A stretch of 64,000 bases of DNA from Spiro-02 sp034114085. Lineage in GTDB: Bacteria; Spirochaetota; Spirochaetia; Sphaerochaetales; Sphaerochaetaceae. Each line of letters opens with the position of its first letter. The stretch's first letter is position 1. A program made the translations under genes and the position numbers. The stretch covers positions 1 through 64,000 of the forward strand of contig JAXEWB010000040.1 of assembly GCA_034114085.1 (NCBI GenBank), read 5' to 3'. Below, piece by piece: positions 8,519 through 16,595 of the stretch. The notes under the pieces are model-generated. The model was not told the origin of the DNA. It saw nothing but the letters and a program-made list of their open reading frames with translations, and did not search any database.

Positions 8519-9490
8519 TCACGAATGCAAGTCCTTGGACACCAATTGACCGCAGTTCGGGCAGAACCGAGCCAGCGCAGGTATTTCAGAATGACAGAAC
8601 TGACAGATGCCGGTATGGGCGTCATACGCCGAAACACCGCTTGATCCGGTTCTCGTTGCGCTTCGCATGAAGACCCTGGTATGGGCGTCATACACCGGAA
8701 CACCGCTTGATCCGGTTCGTTTGACAACACCTATCGGAAATTTCTCCACGACATTGTCCCTGGACAATTGCTGGAGCGCTACCAAACAACGAGCCAAGTC
8801 TTCATCGTCGATGCGTAGTGTATCGAGATAAAATGCATCTATCGCCAAACCATATGGAACCAAATCCTGTTCGACCATCTGCCGTACATAACCCGCCAGA
8901 AAAGGGTAAGAAAGTGACAACACCGACATCTTATGATTGTTGATGGCTTTGCTGATATTCATCTTCAATCTTGCGTTGATCTGATTTCGACAAGCGCTCA
9001 GAACATTTTCCACGCCATTGGGCTGGCGCGAAGTATCAAACGACAGGATATTCTGGAAGAACATGTGGATATCATCAGGGACAAGCACCAGCCGTCCGAA
9101 CAGATACAGCCGGTATTCAACGAAACAGACGGGATCGACTACACGCACGGGGCCGTTGCTTGTTCCAAAATAGAGTGACCACTGTATCGTCGCATTTAGA
9201 AAAAAAATATCAACGGAGACAAAACCTTCGGCGGGATGAGGAAAGGCTTTCGCAAGTTCTGGAAAACTTTCAAGCGTCATAGGATATTTCCCCATAGAAA
9301 GACAGTCGTACACCTTCCCGTCTTTGACAACAACCGCATACTGTTTCTTTCTGACGTCAAGTTGAGAAAACCGACCGATTCCGCCCGTCGTCAGGGAAGC
9401 AAATACAGATACTCGTACAGAAACAGGATATCGCCATACAATCCATTGCTCCAAGTCGTCCTGTTGTGTACATGAAACGGGCTTTCCCAT
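8519..9490 (-). CDS. SPFH-domain protein with C-terminal zinc ribbon (YdjI/virion-core-like)
   Basis: A 323-residue protein. The N-terminal two thirds follow the SPFH-type family often annotated as virion core protein YdjI-like (QWIVWRYP, GKVYDCLSMGKYPM, AFYLDTLRIDDED near the end of the domain). The last 35 residues form a zinc ribbon with CQFCHSEIPALARFCPNCG. The linker contains a duplicated 22-residue unit (RTGSSGV...YDAHT). The start at 9490 is chosen for AAGGAG about 11 nt upstream; in-frame codons further upstream lack such a site. Related proteins act at membranes or in protein-quality and envelope-stress settings, but the role here is unknown. It stands alone. Confidence 0.7.
   Translation of the reverse strand: MGKPVSCTQQDDLEQWIVWRYPVSVRVSVFASLTTGGIGRFSQLDVRKKQYAVVVKDGKVYDCLSMGKYPMTLESFPELAKAFPHPAEGFVSVDIFFLNATIQWSLYFGTSNGPVRVVDPVCFVEYRLYLFGRLVLVPDDIHMFFQNILSFDTSRQPNGVENVLSACRNQINARLKMNISKAINNHKMSVLSLSYPFLAGYVRQMVEQDLVPYGLAIDAFYLDTLRIDDEDLARCLVALQQLSRDNVVEKFPIGVVKRTGSSGVPVYDAHTRVFMRSATRTGSSGVSAYDAHTGICQFCHSEIPALARFCPNCGQLVSKDLHS
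8612..8718. repeat. 66-bp tandem duplication inside the SPFH gene
   Basis: The 41-nt segment from 8612 (GGTATGGGCGTCATAC...) recurs from 8678 with only a few changes, exactly 66 bp later. It adds 22 residues in frame to the linker before the zinc ribbon. Confidence 0.85.
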
Positions 9491-9747
9491 GCGTTTGTTT
9501 TCTCCTTGACAGCCACAAACAAGTATATGAGGCATTCTGCATACGCCTATCTAAAAAACTATAATAACCTTGCTTCAAGCACAAGTTGAAAATCATCGTT
9601 TTCTTTAAAAAGAAACATATTAATAGCGATTTTTCTGTACATGACATAAACAGCAGCCAATTTACGAATCACCATGTTCCAGACCAATCGGAATCAAGGG
9701 AAACTGTCAATTTTGGCAGACAGGCCCTCGGTTCTGACAGAATGACC
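9491..9747. other. Gene-free stretch between the SPFH gene and the hcp terminator
   Basis: I see only the SPFH ribosome site and an AT-rich presumed promoter; no open frame with coding character on either strand. Confidence 0.4.
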
Positions 9748-9801
9748 TCCAAAAAACAAAAAACGACGTGAGCCTGCAAAACCGGTAAAACAGGCCCACG
9801 C
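9748..9801 (-). terminator. Rho-independent terminator of the cupin-ferredoxin-hcp operon
   Basis: Read on the minus strand, CGTGGGCCTG pairs with GCAGGCTCACG around a pyrimidine-rich loop, followed by a run TCGTTTTTTGTTTTTT. It lies 30 nt after the hcp stop. Confidence 0.8.
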
Positions 9802-9830
9802 CGGAATTATCTGAGATTCAGTAACAAAAT

Positions 9831-11468
9831 TTAGTCGAGAAACAATCGGATATCATCCTCCACCGTACCGATACCCGCAATCCCGAACTTCTCCACCAGT
9901 ACGTTCGCTACGTTCGGCGAGAGGAAGGCTGGCAAGGTCGGCCCCAAATGGATGTTCTTGACACCAAGTGAGAGCAACGCAAGTAGGACGATGACGGCCT
10001 TCTGCTCGTACCAGGCGATATTGAAGACGATTGGCAAGTCGTTCACATCCTCTAGGCCGAACATCTCCTTGAGCTTCAAGGCGATCACAGCCAGAGAATA
10101 GGAATCGTTGCATTGACCGGCATCCAGTACTCTGGGGATACCGCCGATATCTCCCAATTGGAGCTTGTTGTATCGGTATTTCGCACAACCGGCGGTCAAT
10201 ATCACCGTGTCCTTCGGCAACGCCTCGGCAAATTGCGTGTAATAGCTTCTGGAACGCACCCGCCCATCGCAACCCGCCATGACGACGAACTTGCGGATCG
10301 TACCGGAATTTACCGCCGCGATGATTGAGTCCGCCAAAGCCAGAACTTGGTCGTGGGCGAAACCGCCGATGATTTCTCCGGTTTCTATTTCCGTAGGAGG
10401 AGCGCATTTCTTGGCATGCGCGATAATCGCGGAGAAGTCCTTCCGCTCTCCGATCTCTCCAGGAATGTGCTTGCAACCGGGGAACCCTACCACACCGGTA
10501 GTGTATATCCGATCCTTGTAACTCTCCTTCGGCGGGACAAGACAATTGGTCGTCAACAGCACGGGTCCGTTGAAACTCTCAAACTCTTCCTTCTGCTTCC
10601 ACCAGGCGTTTCCATAGTTACCGACGAAATGCCCGTACTTCTTGAACGCAGGATAATAATGGGCGGGAAGCATTTCGGAATGAGTATAGACATCGACCCC
10701 TGCGCCTTCGGCCTGTTCAAGCAACATCTCCAAATCCCGCAGGTCATGTCCCGAAACCAGGATACCGGGGGTTTTGCGCACCCCGATATTGACCTTCGTA
10801 ATCTCCGGTTTTCCATACGCCCCGGTATTGGCCGCATCCAACAACGCCATGACTTGGACGCCATAGGTTCCAGTCTCCAGAACCAGCGACACCAAATCAT
10901 CGACCGTCAGCGAATCATCCAAAGTCTTGGCCAAGGCTTCTTGCAGGAAGGCATCGATTGATTCATCATCCTTGCCCAGGACACTGGCGTGCTTTGCATA
11001 GGCTGAAAGTCCTTTGATTCCATAAGTAACCAGCCAACGCAAGCTTCGCAGATCATCGTCCGCAGTCGCAAGCACCCCGATTCCAGGAGCGCGAGATAGC
11101 ATTTCGGATTTTGTCCGAACTTCCCACAGGGCGGCATCGGAAAGCCCTGTCGTATCGTTGAGCAGGGTGAGCAAGCGCCGTTTCTCCGCGAATGTCGTCA
11201 GAATCCGGCCAGCGATGGCGTCTCCGTCGAAATTCGCATTGGTGATGGTGCAGAACAGGTTTTGCGTCACCAGACGGTCGACATCCTTTCCTACCGTTTT
11301 CCCTTCCTTGCGCAAACGGGTAGCGACCTCGGAAAGTCCCTTCGTCGCATGGACAAGGACATCCTGCAACGCGGAAATTTCGGGAACTTTTCCACAGACT
11401 CCGGTGATAGTACAGCCTTTGTTGCCGGCTGTTTCCTGGCATTGATAACAAAACATTTGTCGTTCCAT
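9831..11468 (-). CDS. hcp: Hydroxylamine reductase (hybrid cluster protein)
   Basis: A 545-residue protein with an iron-sulfur cluster and the hybrid Fe-S-O cluster. It reduces hydroxylamine to ammonia in vitro and is thought to detoxify nitric oxide in vivo. The N-terminal cysteines C7, C10, C19 and C25 (C-x2-C-x8-C-x5-C) resemble the short-spaced anaerobe type rather than the enterobacterial C-x2-C-x11-C-x6-C type. VVMAGCDGRVRSRSYY and TAGCAKYRYNK carry cluster cysteines. I chose the ATG at 11468 (GGTGGAG upstream); the longer frame overlaps the ferredoxin gene. It is the last gene of a cupin-ferredoxin-hcp operon; the ferredoxin is the likely electron donor. Confidence 0.93.
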   Translation of the reverse strand: MERQMFCYQCQETAGNKGCTITGVCGKVPEISALQDVLVHATKGLSEVATRLRKEGKTVGKDVDRLVTQNLFCTITNANFDGDAIAGRILTTFAEKRRLLTLLNDTTGLSDAALWEVRTKSEMLSRAPGIGVLATADDDLRSLRWLVTYGIKGLSAYAKHASVLGKDDESIDAFLQEALAKTLDDSLTVDDLVSLVLETGTYGVQVMALLDAANTGAYGKPEITKVNIGVRKTPGILVSGHDLRDLEMLLEQAEGAGVDVYTHSEMLPAHYYPAFKKYGHFVGNYGNAWWKQKEEFESFNGPVLLTTNCLVPPKESYKDRIYTTGVVGFPGCKHIPGEIGERKDFSAIIAHAKKCAPPTEIETGEIIGGFAHDQVLALADSIIAAVNSGTIRKFVVMAGCDGRVRSRSYYTQFAEALPKDTVILTAGCAKYRYNKLQLGDIGGIPRVLDAGQCNDSYSLAVIALKLKEMFGLEDVNDLPIVFNIAWYEQKAVIVLLALLSLGVKNIHLGPTLPAFLSPNVANVLVEKFGIAGIGTVEDDIRLFLD

Positions 11469-11485
11469 GTGTTTCTCCACCTTTG

Positions 11486-11683
11486 TCAGACAATCGTCTC
11501 TATTGCGATGACCCCTGCGGGACAACCTGCGGCGGCATCCTCCGCGCACTCTTCATATTCAGGTCTGATGTCAGCGAAAGCCTGCGCCTTGCCTTCTTCG
11601 TCAATCAAAAATACTTCCGGGCAGGTGTCCGCACATAAACCGCAGCCAATGCAGCCTTCTCTATCGATATGTGCTTTCTTCAT
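11486..11683 (-). CDS. Small [4Fe-4S] ferredoxin
   Basis: A 65-residue ferredoxin of the Thermotoga/Desulfovibrio single-cluster type. Cluster ligands are C11, C14, C17 and C54; C21 and C46 are the extra pair that forms a disulfide in such proteins. The motif reads CIGCGLCADTCPEVF. The start at 11683 has AAGGAGG 10 nt upstream. It ends 17 nt before hcp, so the two are cotranscribed and it probably feeds electrons to Hcp. This pairing is inference from position; hcp partners in enterobacteria are a different NADH oxidoreductase, Hcr. Confidence 0.9.
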   Translation of the reverse strand: MKKAHIDREGCIGCGLCADTCPEVFLIDEEGKAQAFADIRPEYEECAEDAAAGCPAGVIAIETIV

Positions 11684-11808
11684 GCCTCTTGTTCCTCCTT
11701 CAGCTCCATTTCGGCGTCCTTTCCACAATGCGCCCCGTTCATGTACGACAGATGAGCGCAGATACACGACACACGGACGCGAAGCCTTCCGATGCCTGTC
11801 AGCACGAA

Positions 11809-12147
11809 CTACCGATTCCCCGCCGCGGGGAATACCACGACCAGAAGCATCTTGAAACGTTCCTTCGCAAATACGGAATGGGGAAATCCCGCGGGCATGA
11901 CGATTGAGTCGCCTGCGCACAACAATTGCTTCTCCCCGTCTATGGCGACTTCGCCCTCCCCGTCAAGGACGATGACCAGAGCATCCCCACCAGAGGAGTG
12001 CGTTCCGATTTCCTCTCCTTTGTCGAAGGCGAACAAGGTCAAGCTCAGCGCATCGTTCTGTTCCAGAGTCTTGCTGACGACCTGGCCGGGCATGTACGCT
12101 ACCTGCTCCGCGAAAGGCATTACTTCTCCAATTTTTAGGTTCTTCAT
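11809..12147 (-). CDS. Cupin-domain protein
   Basis: A 112-residue single-domain cupin, first gene of the hcp operon. It starts at 12147 with GGAGGG 7 nt upstream. The metal-binding motif 1 is degenerate (THSSGGDALVIVLDGEGEV, where the usual G-x5-H-x-H has lost its second histidine to Ser), while motif 2 has GDSIVMPAGFPHSVFA with its histidine. Similar small cupins often precede hcp or rubrerythrin genes in anaerobes. A role in sensing or handling reactive nitrogen is possible but unproven. Confidence 0.8.
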   Translation of the reverse strand: MKNLKIGEVMPFAEQVAYMPGQVVSKTLEQNDALSLTLFAFDKGEEIGTHSSGGDALVIVLDGEGEVAIDGEKQLLCAGDSIVMPAGFPHSVFAKERFKMLLVVVFPAAGNR

Positions 12148-12162
12148 TTTTGCAACCCTCCG

Positions 12163-12211
12163 TATATAGAGTAGCCATGTTTTTTCCATTGGTATGTTGG
12201 AATTACAACAG
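12163..12211 (-). promoter_or_regulatory. Promoter and CRP/FNR-type operator of the hcp operon
   Basis: TGTTG-N6-CAACA (12196-12211) has the 5-6-5 symmetry of CRP/FNR-family sites. It lies about 40-46 nt upstream of the start expected from a TATATA -10 hexamer (12163-12168). Activators of the CRP/FNR family (HcpR) are known to control hcp genes in many anaerobes; assigning this site to such a factor is inference. Confidence 0.45.
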
Positions 12212-12239
12212 ATATCCGATAAATCGTCATTTTTTAGCA

Positions 12240-12279
12240 AAATAAAACCACCGTCGTATGTTTTCAGCATTGACGGTGG
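12240..12279 (-). terminator. Rho-independent terminator of the sialic-acid ABC operon
   Basis: On the minus strand a perfect 8-bp stem, CCACCGTC/GACGGTGG, with a 16-nt loop is followed by TTTTATTTT. It lies 45 nt after the last permease gene. Confidence 0.75.
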
Positions 12280-12323
12280 CTATAGGCAAATAATTCAGGA
12301 CAGGAATACATCAGTCAAGGAAA

Positions 12324-13148
12324 TCAACCCTTGACGGCCCCCATGGTGATGCCATTTGCGAAATACTTCTGAAAGCAGATGAAGATCAGGACGATTGGTA
12401 GCGACCCCAGCGTAGCACCCGCCATAATCACCCCGTAGTCGGTGGCCATTTCCGCCTGCAAAGTCGCCACACCCAGCGCTATGCTGAGCTTGTTCCTTGA
12501 CTGGAGCATGACCAGTTGGAGAAAATAGTCGTTCCAAGTCGATATGAACGTAAATATCGCCAAAGCACCAAACGCAGGCTTGATAATCGGACAGACCACG
12601 TTCACGAAGGTGCGGGTCTCCCCCGCGCCATCTATTCTGGCGGCCTCAAGGATTTCGGTAGGAATCGTTTCCGAGAACTGTTTCATCAGAAACACGCCGA
12701 ACGGCCACCCCACCGCGGGCAGAATTACAGCTGAAAGGGTATTATACAGACCCAGCATATTCATGATGCGAACCAACGGGACAAGCACGACCTGTTTTGG
12801 CAGCGCCATGGCGCAGATCAAAATCGAAAAAACAACCTTCCTGCCAGTGAAGCTTTTCTTCGCCAGCACATACCCGCCCATGGAGGCTGTCACGCAGACA
12901 AGGACCATCGACACTAGGGACATCCACACGCTGTTGAAGAACCACAGCAACGCGGGGTTGTTGAACAGCTTCTGGAAATTGTACATCGTAGGGTTTTTCG
13001 GAAACCATTCAGGCGGCAATTGCATGGTGACGGACTGAGCCTTGAACGCCCCGGTGATAATCCAGTAGAACGGGAAGATGAACATCAACGCGACGATGAC
13101 CAGCAAGACGAAAGCGATGTAATGATAGATACCTTTGTTTTTCGTCAT
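12324..13148 (-). CDS. Carbohydrate ABC permease, MalG type (CUT1)
   Basis: A 274-residue inner-membrane permease with six hydrophobic segments. The coupling-helix EAA motif is EAARIDGAGETRTFVNVVCP. The N-terminus (MTKNKGIYHYIAFVLLVIVALM) and the ending GAVKG are typical of CUT1 MalG-like subunits. It follows the MalF-type gene by 11 nt in a binding protein-MalF-MalG operon without an ATPase gene, as usual for CUT1 systems that share one MsiK/UgpC-like ATPase. The operator upstream and the neighbouring epimerase and lyase point to N-acetylneuraminate or a related amino sugar as cargo; this is inference. Confidence 0.9.
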   Translation of the reverse strand: MTKNKGIYHYIAFVLLVIVALMFIFPFYWIITGAFKAQSVTMQLPPEWFPKNPTMYNFQKLFNNPALLWFFNSVWMSLVSMVLVCVTASMGGYVLAKKSFTGRKVVFSILICAMALPKQVVLVPLVRIMNMLGLYNTLSAVILPAVGWPFGVFLMKQFSETIPTEILEAARIDGAGETRTFVNVVCPIIKPAFGALAIFTFISTWNDYFLQLVMLQSRNKLSIALGVATLQAEMATDYGVIMAGATLGSLPIVLIFICFQKYFANGITMGAVKG

Positions 13149-13159
13149 ACACCGCCCCC

Positions 13160-14074
13160 TTAATAGTCCACGTCACTTTTCATGACTTTGAACTGAATCG
13201 CGCTGAACAACGCGATAATGATCGCAAGCAGAACACCCATGGCGTTCGCATAGCCGTACCGATATAGCGAGAAGGCATTCTGATAGAGATAGTACATGAC
13301 AGTACTGGTCGAATACACAGGTCCACCAGAGGTGAGCAGCTGAATCAACGCAAAACACTGGAAGGAGTTGATGGTTGTAATAACGATAACATACAGCGTA
13401 GTGGGCATGACGCTCGGCCATTTGACCTGCCAAAAGGTACGGAACTTTGAGGCGCCGTCCACTTCCGCCGCCTCGATGATTGAATTGTCCACATTGCCCA
13501 GCGCGGCGATATATAGGACGATTGGCTGACCGATGGAGGTGGTGAACAGAATGGCGAGGATGCACCAGATCGCCGTATTCTTGTCACCGAGCCACGCTAT
13601 GTTCTTGTCTAAAACTCCAATGGCTTGGAGCAGCCAGTTCAGGATGCCCGAATACTTGTCAAAAATCCATTTCCACACGACGACAACCGAAACGGTTCCG
13701 GTCACTACAGGCAGGTAGAACACGCCCCGGAAAAATGAAGTCACGAGCGGCTTCGATTCATAGATGAGGGATGCCACCCACAGGGAGAATATCGTCACCA
13801 ACGGAACCGAAGTGACGACGATGACAATCGTATTGACGACCGACTTCTGGAACTTGACGTCCTTGAACAGCTCGGTATAGTTCCTGAAGCCGATGAAATC
13901 GAATTTACTCATCGTATAGTTGAAAAAACTCGTCACGATTCCCATTCCCATGGGAACAAGTACGAATCCGATAAAGAAAACCATCATCGGCAGTAAAAAC
14001 AGATACGAGGCGATATTCTGCTGCCGTTGTATCGCATGGCTGACGCCCTGTCCGTTCGTTTTGTTCAAAGCCAT
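13160..14074 (-). CDS. Carbohydrate ABC permease, MalF type (CUT1)
   Basis: A 304-residue permease with six membrane segments. The start at 14074 is preceded by GGAGGAG; longer in-frame sequence lies inside the binding-protein gene. The EAA motif is IEAAEVDGASKFRTFWQVKWP. Its C-terminus reads IQFKVMKSDVDY, a typical MalF-type end. It forms the translocation pore with the adjacent MalG-type subunit and is fed by the binding protein encoded 88 nt upstream. Confidence 0.9.
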   Translation of the reverse strand: MALNKTNGQGVSHAIQRQQNIASYLFLLPMMVFFIGFVLVPMGMGIVTSFFNYTMSKFDFIGFRNYTELFKDVKFQKSVVNTIVIVVTSVPLVTIFSLWVASLIYESKPLVTSFFRGVFYLPVVTGTVSVVVVWKWIFDKYSGILNWLLQAIGVLDKNIAWLGDKNTAIWCILAILFTTSIGQPIVLYIAALGNVDNSIIEAAEVDGASKFRTFWQVKWPSVMPTTLYVIVITTINSFQCFALIQLLTSGGPVYSTSTVMYYLYQNAFSLYRYGYANAMGVLLAIIIALFSAIQFKVMKSDVDY

Positions 14075-14162
14075 GATCTCCTCCGATTCAAAAGGAGCCG
14101 TCGCTCCAGCGGAACTCAAACCTCCCGCCTTGCACGACAGCCCCTTGAATGATCTTGAGCGA

Positions 14163-15452
14163 TTACATGCCTGCGTTGGCAGCCGCGACGAAATCAGCCG
14201 TGGCCTTCTCGACAGTCTTTTCACCGGAGAAGATATACTGAAGCATGTTCCACCATTCGGTCCGCATGTTGGCGAAACCGTCCATGGTGTTATAGTAGCC
14301 GCCATAGTACTTGGTCCAGGAGTTCAGCAGAGCCATCTCGGCGTTACCGGGATAGAGGTTGCCGTAGGAGGTGCGCACAGGGAAGGCGCCGGTCTGGACT
14401 ACGTTCTTAGGACCGTACATGGGATCGTCGCAAAGGAATTGGATGAACTTCTTCGCTGCGTCGGCCTTGGCCGCGCTACCGTTGTTGAATACACAGAACC
14501 CATTGACCAAGTATTCCAGGGCAGGAACGCCATCATCCGACGGGAACGGCAAGGAAATCGGAGTAAAGTCCTTGGGGGCGTAGGTCTTGGCATTGCTGGT
14601 ACCCCAGCAGATCGTGGAGGCGAGCTTCTGCTGGCTGAACAGTTGCAGTTCTCCGGAAGCCACGATATCGGCACCGGCATCGATATAGCCTTTGTCCACC
14701 AAATCCTTCAACAGCTTGAGGCCTTTGACCGCTTCGGGACTGTCCATGGTGTATTTTGTAAAATCAGAATTGGCCATCGTCGCGCCATAGAGATTGGAAA
14801 CCAACGCGCGGGTCCCCTGGTCGCCGCCCTGTCCGCCGCAGTAGACGGAAAGTCCGACATATCCGGCCTTGCCCAAGGCTTCCATGGCTTTGATGAAATT
14901 ATCGGTCGTCCAGGTACGGTCGCCTTCTAGGTTCACATACTTCAAGGCCCCTGCTTTTTCCCACATTTCCTTGTTGATGCCCATGTAGAACGGAGACGCA
15001 CTGATTGGGTACATCCAATAGTTGGTCCCGTCAGAGCATGCGGCGATCAGATCGGCATTTCCTACGTCCTTCTTGAAGGCGTCAGTGAATTCAGCGTTGA
15101 AATCAACCAGTTTGCCGTTCTTACCATATTCAATGATACGTCCCGGAGCATCGAACAATACGTCGGGAGCGGTACCGCCTTCGATGGAAGCGGTGATCTT
15201 GTCCGGGCCGGACGTGAAGTCGATGGTCTCAAGCTTTATCTTGATACCGGGATTGGCGGCTTCAAACGCACTGATCAGGCTCTGCTCATAAGTTCCGACA
15301 GGAGCGCCGTTGTTCTGTCCAAAGGTGGGAAACGCCCACCAAGTGATCGTCACAGTTCCATCAGTCATAACTGAAGATTCTTTTGTACCTTGTGCGAACG
15401 CACCAGCGACTACCAGAAGTAAAACAAGAAGTAGTGTTACAGTCTTTTTCAT
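14163..15452 (-). CDS. Extracellular sugar-binding protein (family 1), predicted sialic-acid/amino-sugar ABC system
   Basis: A 429-residue secreted binding protein. The signal peptide MKKTVTLLLVLLLVVAGAFA ends before QGTKES, giving a periplasmic protein without lipobox cysteine, as is common in spirochaetes. The family-1 core is visible in VTITWWAFPTFG, FEAANPGIKIKLE and the DAAKKFIQFLCDD region. I chose the ATG at 15452 (AAGGAG 7 nt upstream) over an upstream in-frame ATG without a site. Its promoter overlaps a GntR operator identical over 20 nt to that of the N-acetylneuraminate lyase gene, which is the reason for the substrate guess. Confidence 0.9.
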   Translation of the reverse strand: MKKTVTLLLVLLLVVAGAFAQGTKESSVMTDGTVTITWWAFPTFGQNNGAPVGTYEQSLISAFEAANPGIKIKLETIDFTSGPDKITASIEGGTAPDVLFDAPGRIIEYGKNGKLVDFNAEFTDAFKKDVGNADLIAACSDGTNYWMYPISASPFYMGINKEMWEKAGALKYVNLEGDRTWTTDNFIKAMEALGKAGYVGLSVYCGGQGGDQGTRALVSNLYGATMANSDFTKYTMDSPEAVKGLKLLKDLVDKGYIDAGADIVASGELQLFSQQKLASTICWGTSNAKTYAPKDFTPISLPFPSDDGVPALEYLVNGFCVFNNGSAAKADAAKKFIQFLCDDPMYGPKNVVQTGAFPVRTSYGNLYPGNAEMALLNSWTKYYGGYYNTMDGFANMRTEWWNMLQYIFSGEKTVEKATADFVAAANAGM

Positions 15453-15510
15453 TTCATCTCTCCTTTTACTGGTTTCCTTTTCATGTGATGTCATTGCAGG
15501 CTCTGCGGCC

Positions 15511-15550
15511 TCATACTTGTATACTAGTTTGAGGTTTCAATATCTGTCAA
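15511..15550 (-). promoter_or_regulatory. Promoter of the ABC operon with overlapping GntR operator
   Basis: On the minus strand TTGACA (15550-15545), 18 nt, then TAGTAT (15526-15521). The operator ACTTGTATACTAGTTT (15515-15530 on the plus strand) covers the -10. The identical 20-nt TCATACTTGTATACTAGTTT recurs at 19675-19694. Confidence 0.75.
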
Positions 15551-15612
15551 ACATTATTTTCAATTTTTTGCAATAAACATATGAGAAACACCAAGAAGCT
15601 TCATCAGATGAC

Positions 15613-15641
15613 AAAAAAAACGTCCGAAACTAGTTCGGACG
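15613..15641 (-). terminator. Terminator of the gntR gene
   Basis: CGTCCGAA-loop-TTCGGACG followed on the minus strand by eight T, about 30 nt after the gntR stop. It isolates gntR from the ABC operon further down. Confidence 0.8.
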
Positions 15642-15672
15642 GACAGACAAAGAAAAGTGCGAAAGAAAATAA

Positions 15673-16335
15673 TTACTCGGCGTCGGGCTGTTTTTCGAGT
15701 TGATGAAGAAGACGTTCACGCTTTTTCCAGAGATGATTGAACATGAACAGTTGTCCCGCCTCTGTATCACCGAGAGCCAGCGCGGTAACGATAGCTTCAT
15801 GCTCATGCTGAGTGATCGCAGCTTCCGGACGGCTCATCCTGTAGTAGAACAGCTTTGACGCCGTATTGAGATTCATGCGCTTATACATGTCAATCAGCAT
15901 TGTGTTACCGGACATCTCAATCAGCGTCATGTGAAACCGATAATGAGTTTGACCATAAAGAACAAAGTCCGGGGTATCAGATTCCAGGATATCTCCCATT
16001 TTCACAAGCAATTGTTTCAATGGTTCCGCATCTACCCTACGATCACAGGCGAGCCGGAACGCAAGTGATTCAAGGGATGCTCGGATTTCAGTCAACTCAA
16101 GATTTTCCTCGTCCGACAATTGTTTCACATATGAACCGGAAAACGGCTGGACCTCTACCAGATTATCCTGTTCCAAACGTTTGATCGCCTCCCTGACGGG
16201 CGTTCGTGAACAACAGAACTCCTTGGCAAGTTTGTTCTCGGACAATTTCACCCCAGGCGCATATTCGCCGTTGAGGATCCGTTTCCGTATGGTCTCCACT
16301 ATGTCTTCAATAGCAATGGCTGTACTTTGACTCAT
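15673..16335 (-). CDS. GntR-family regulator (FadR/FCD subfamily), predicted NanR-like repressor
   Basis: A 220-residue regulator. Residues 10-75 are a winged helix (IRKRILNGEYAPGVKLSENKLAKEF, SRTPVREAIKRLEQDNLV); residues 85-210 are the all-helical FCD ligand domain. It has its own promoter and terminator. No ribosome site precedes the ATG; TATACT lies only 7 nt upstream, so its mRNA may be leaderless. The same TATACT lies in a variant of the operator found before the ABC, epimerase and lyase genes, so it probably represses itself and all of them, with sialic acid or a derivative as inducer. The family includes E. coli NanR; orthology is not claimed. Confidence 0.88.
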   Translation of the reverse strand: MSQSTAIAIEDIVETIRKRILNGEYAPGVKLSENKLAKEFCCSRTPVREAIKRLEQDNLVEVQPFSGSYVKQLSDEENLELTEIRASLESLAFRLACDRRVDAEPLKQLLVKMGDILESDTPDFVLYGQTHYRFHMTLIEMSGNTMLIDMYKRMNLNTASKLFYYRMSRPEAAITQHEHEAIVTALALGDTEAGQLFMFNHLWKKRERLLHQLEKQPDAE

Positions 16336-16337
16336 GG

Positions 16338-16352
16338 CAACGAGTATACCAT
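16338..16352 (-). promoter_or_regulatory. Self-operator and -10 region of gntR
   Basis: Minus-strand GGTATACTCGTTG matches the ABC/lyase operator core at 11 of 14 positions. It contains the probable -10 hexamer TATACT, placed 7 nt before the start codon. Confidence 0.5.
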
Positions 16353-16450
16353 AAAACCTATAGTCAACAACAGGAATTTCTCACTCATATCGGAGATGAC
16401 TCCACATGGCCAGAATTGTTCATGCATATCCCGGCAACGGAAGATTCACA

Positions 16451-16503
16451 TTGACAGGTACCGAAAATGGCAATAGCATATCAGTGAACTTGAATACAAG
16501 TTT
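16451..16503 (+). promoter_or_regulatory. Promoter and GntR operator of the epimerase gene
   Basis: TTGACA (16451-16456), 17 nt, TAGCAT (16474-16479). Just downstream lies ACTTGAATACAAGTTT (16488-16503), 14 of 16 identical to the other operators, with perfect ACTTG/CAAGT arms. A repressor here would block elongation or initiation. Confidence 0.65.
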
Positions 16504-16595
16504 TATATCCAGAATACTGAGGATGGCATTTCAAAAGATTCATCGTCATGATCAAGATGCTATATACTACAGCATAAATAATGAGGAGAAATCAT

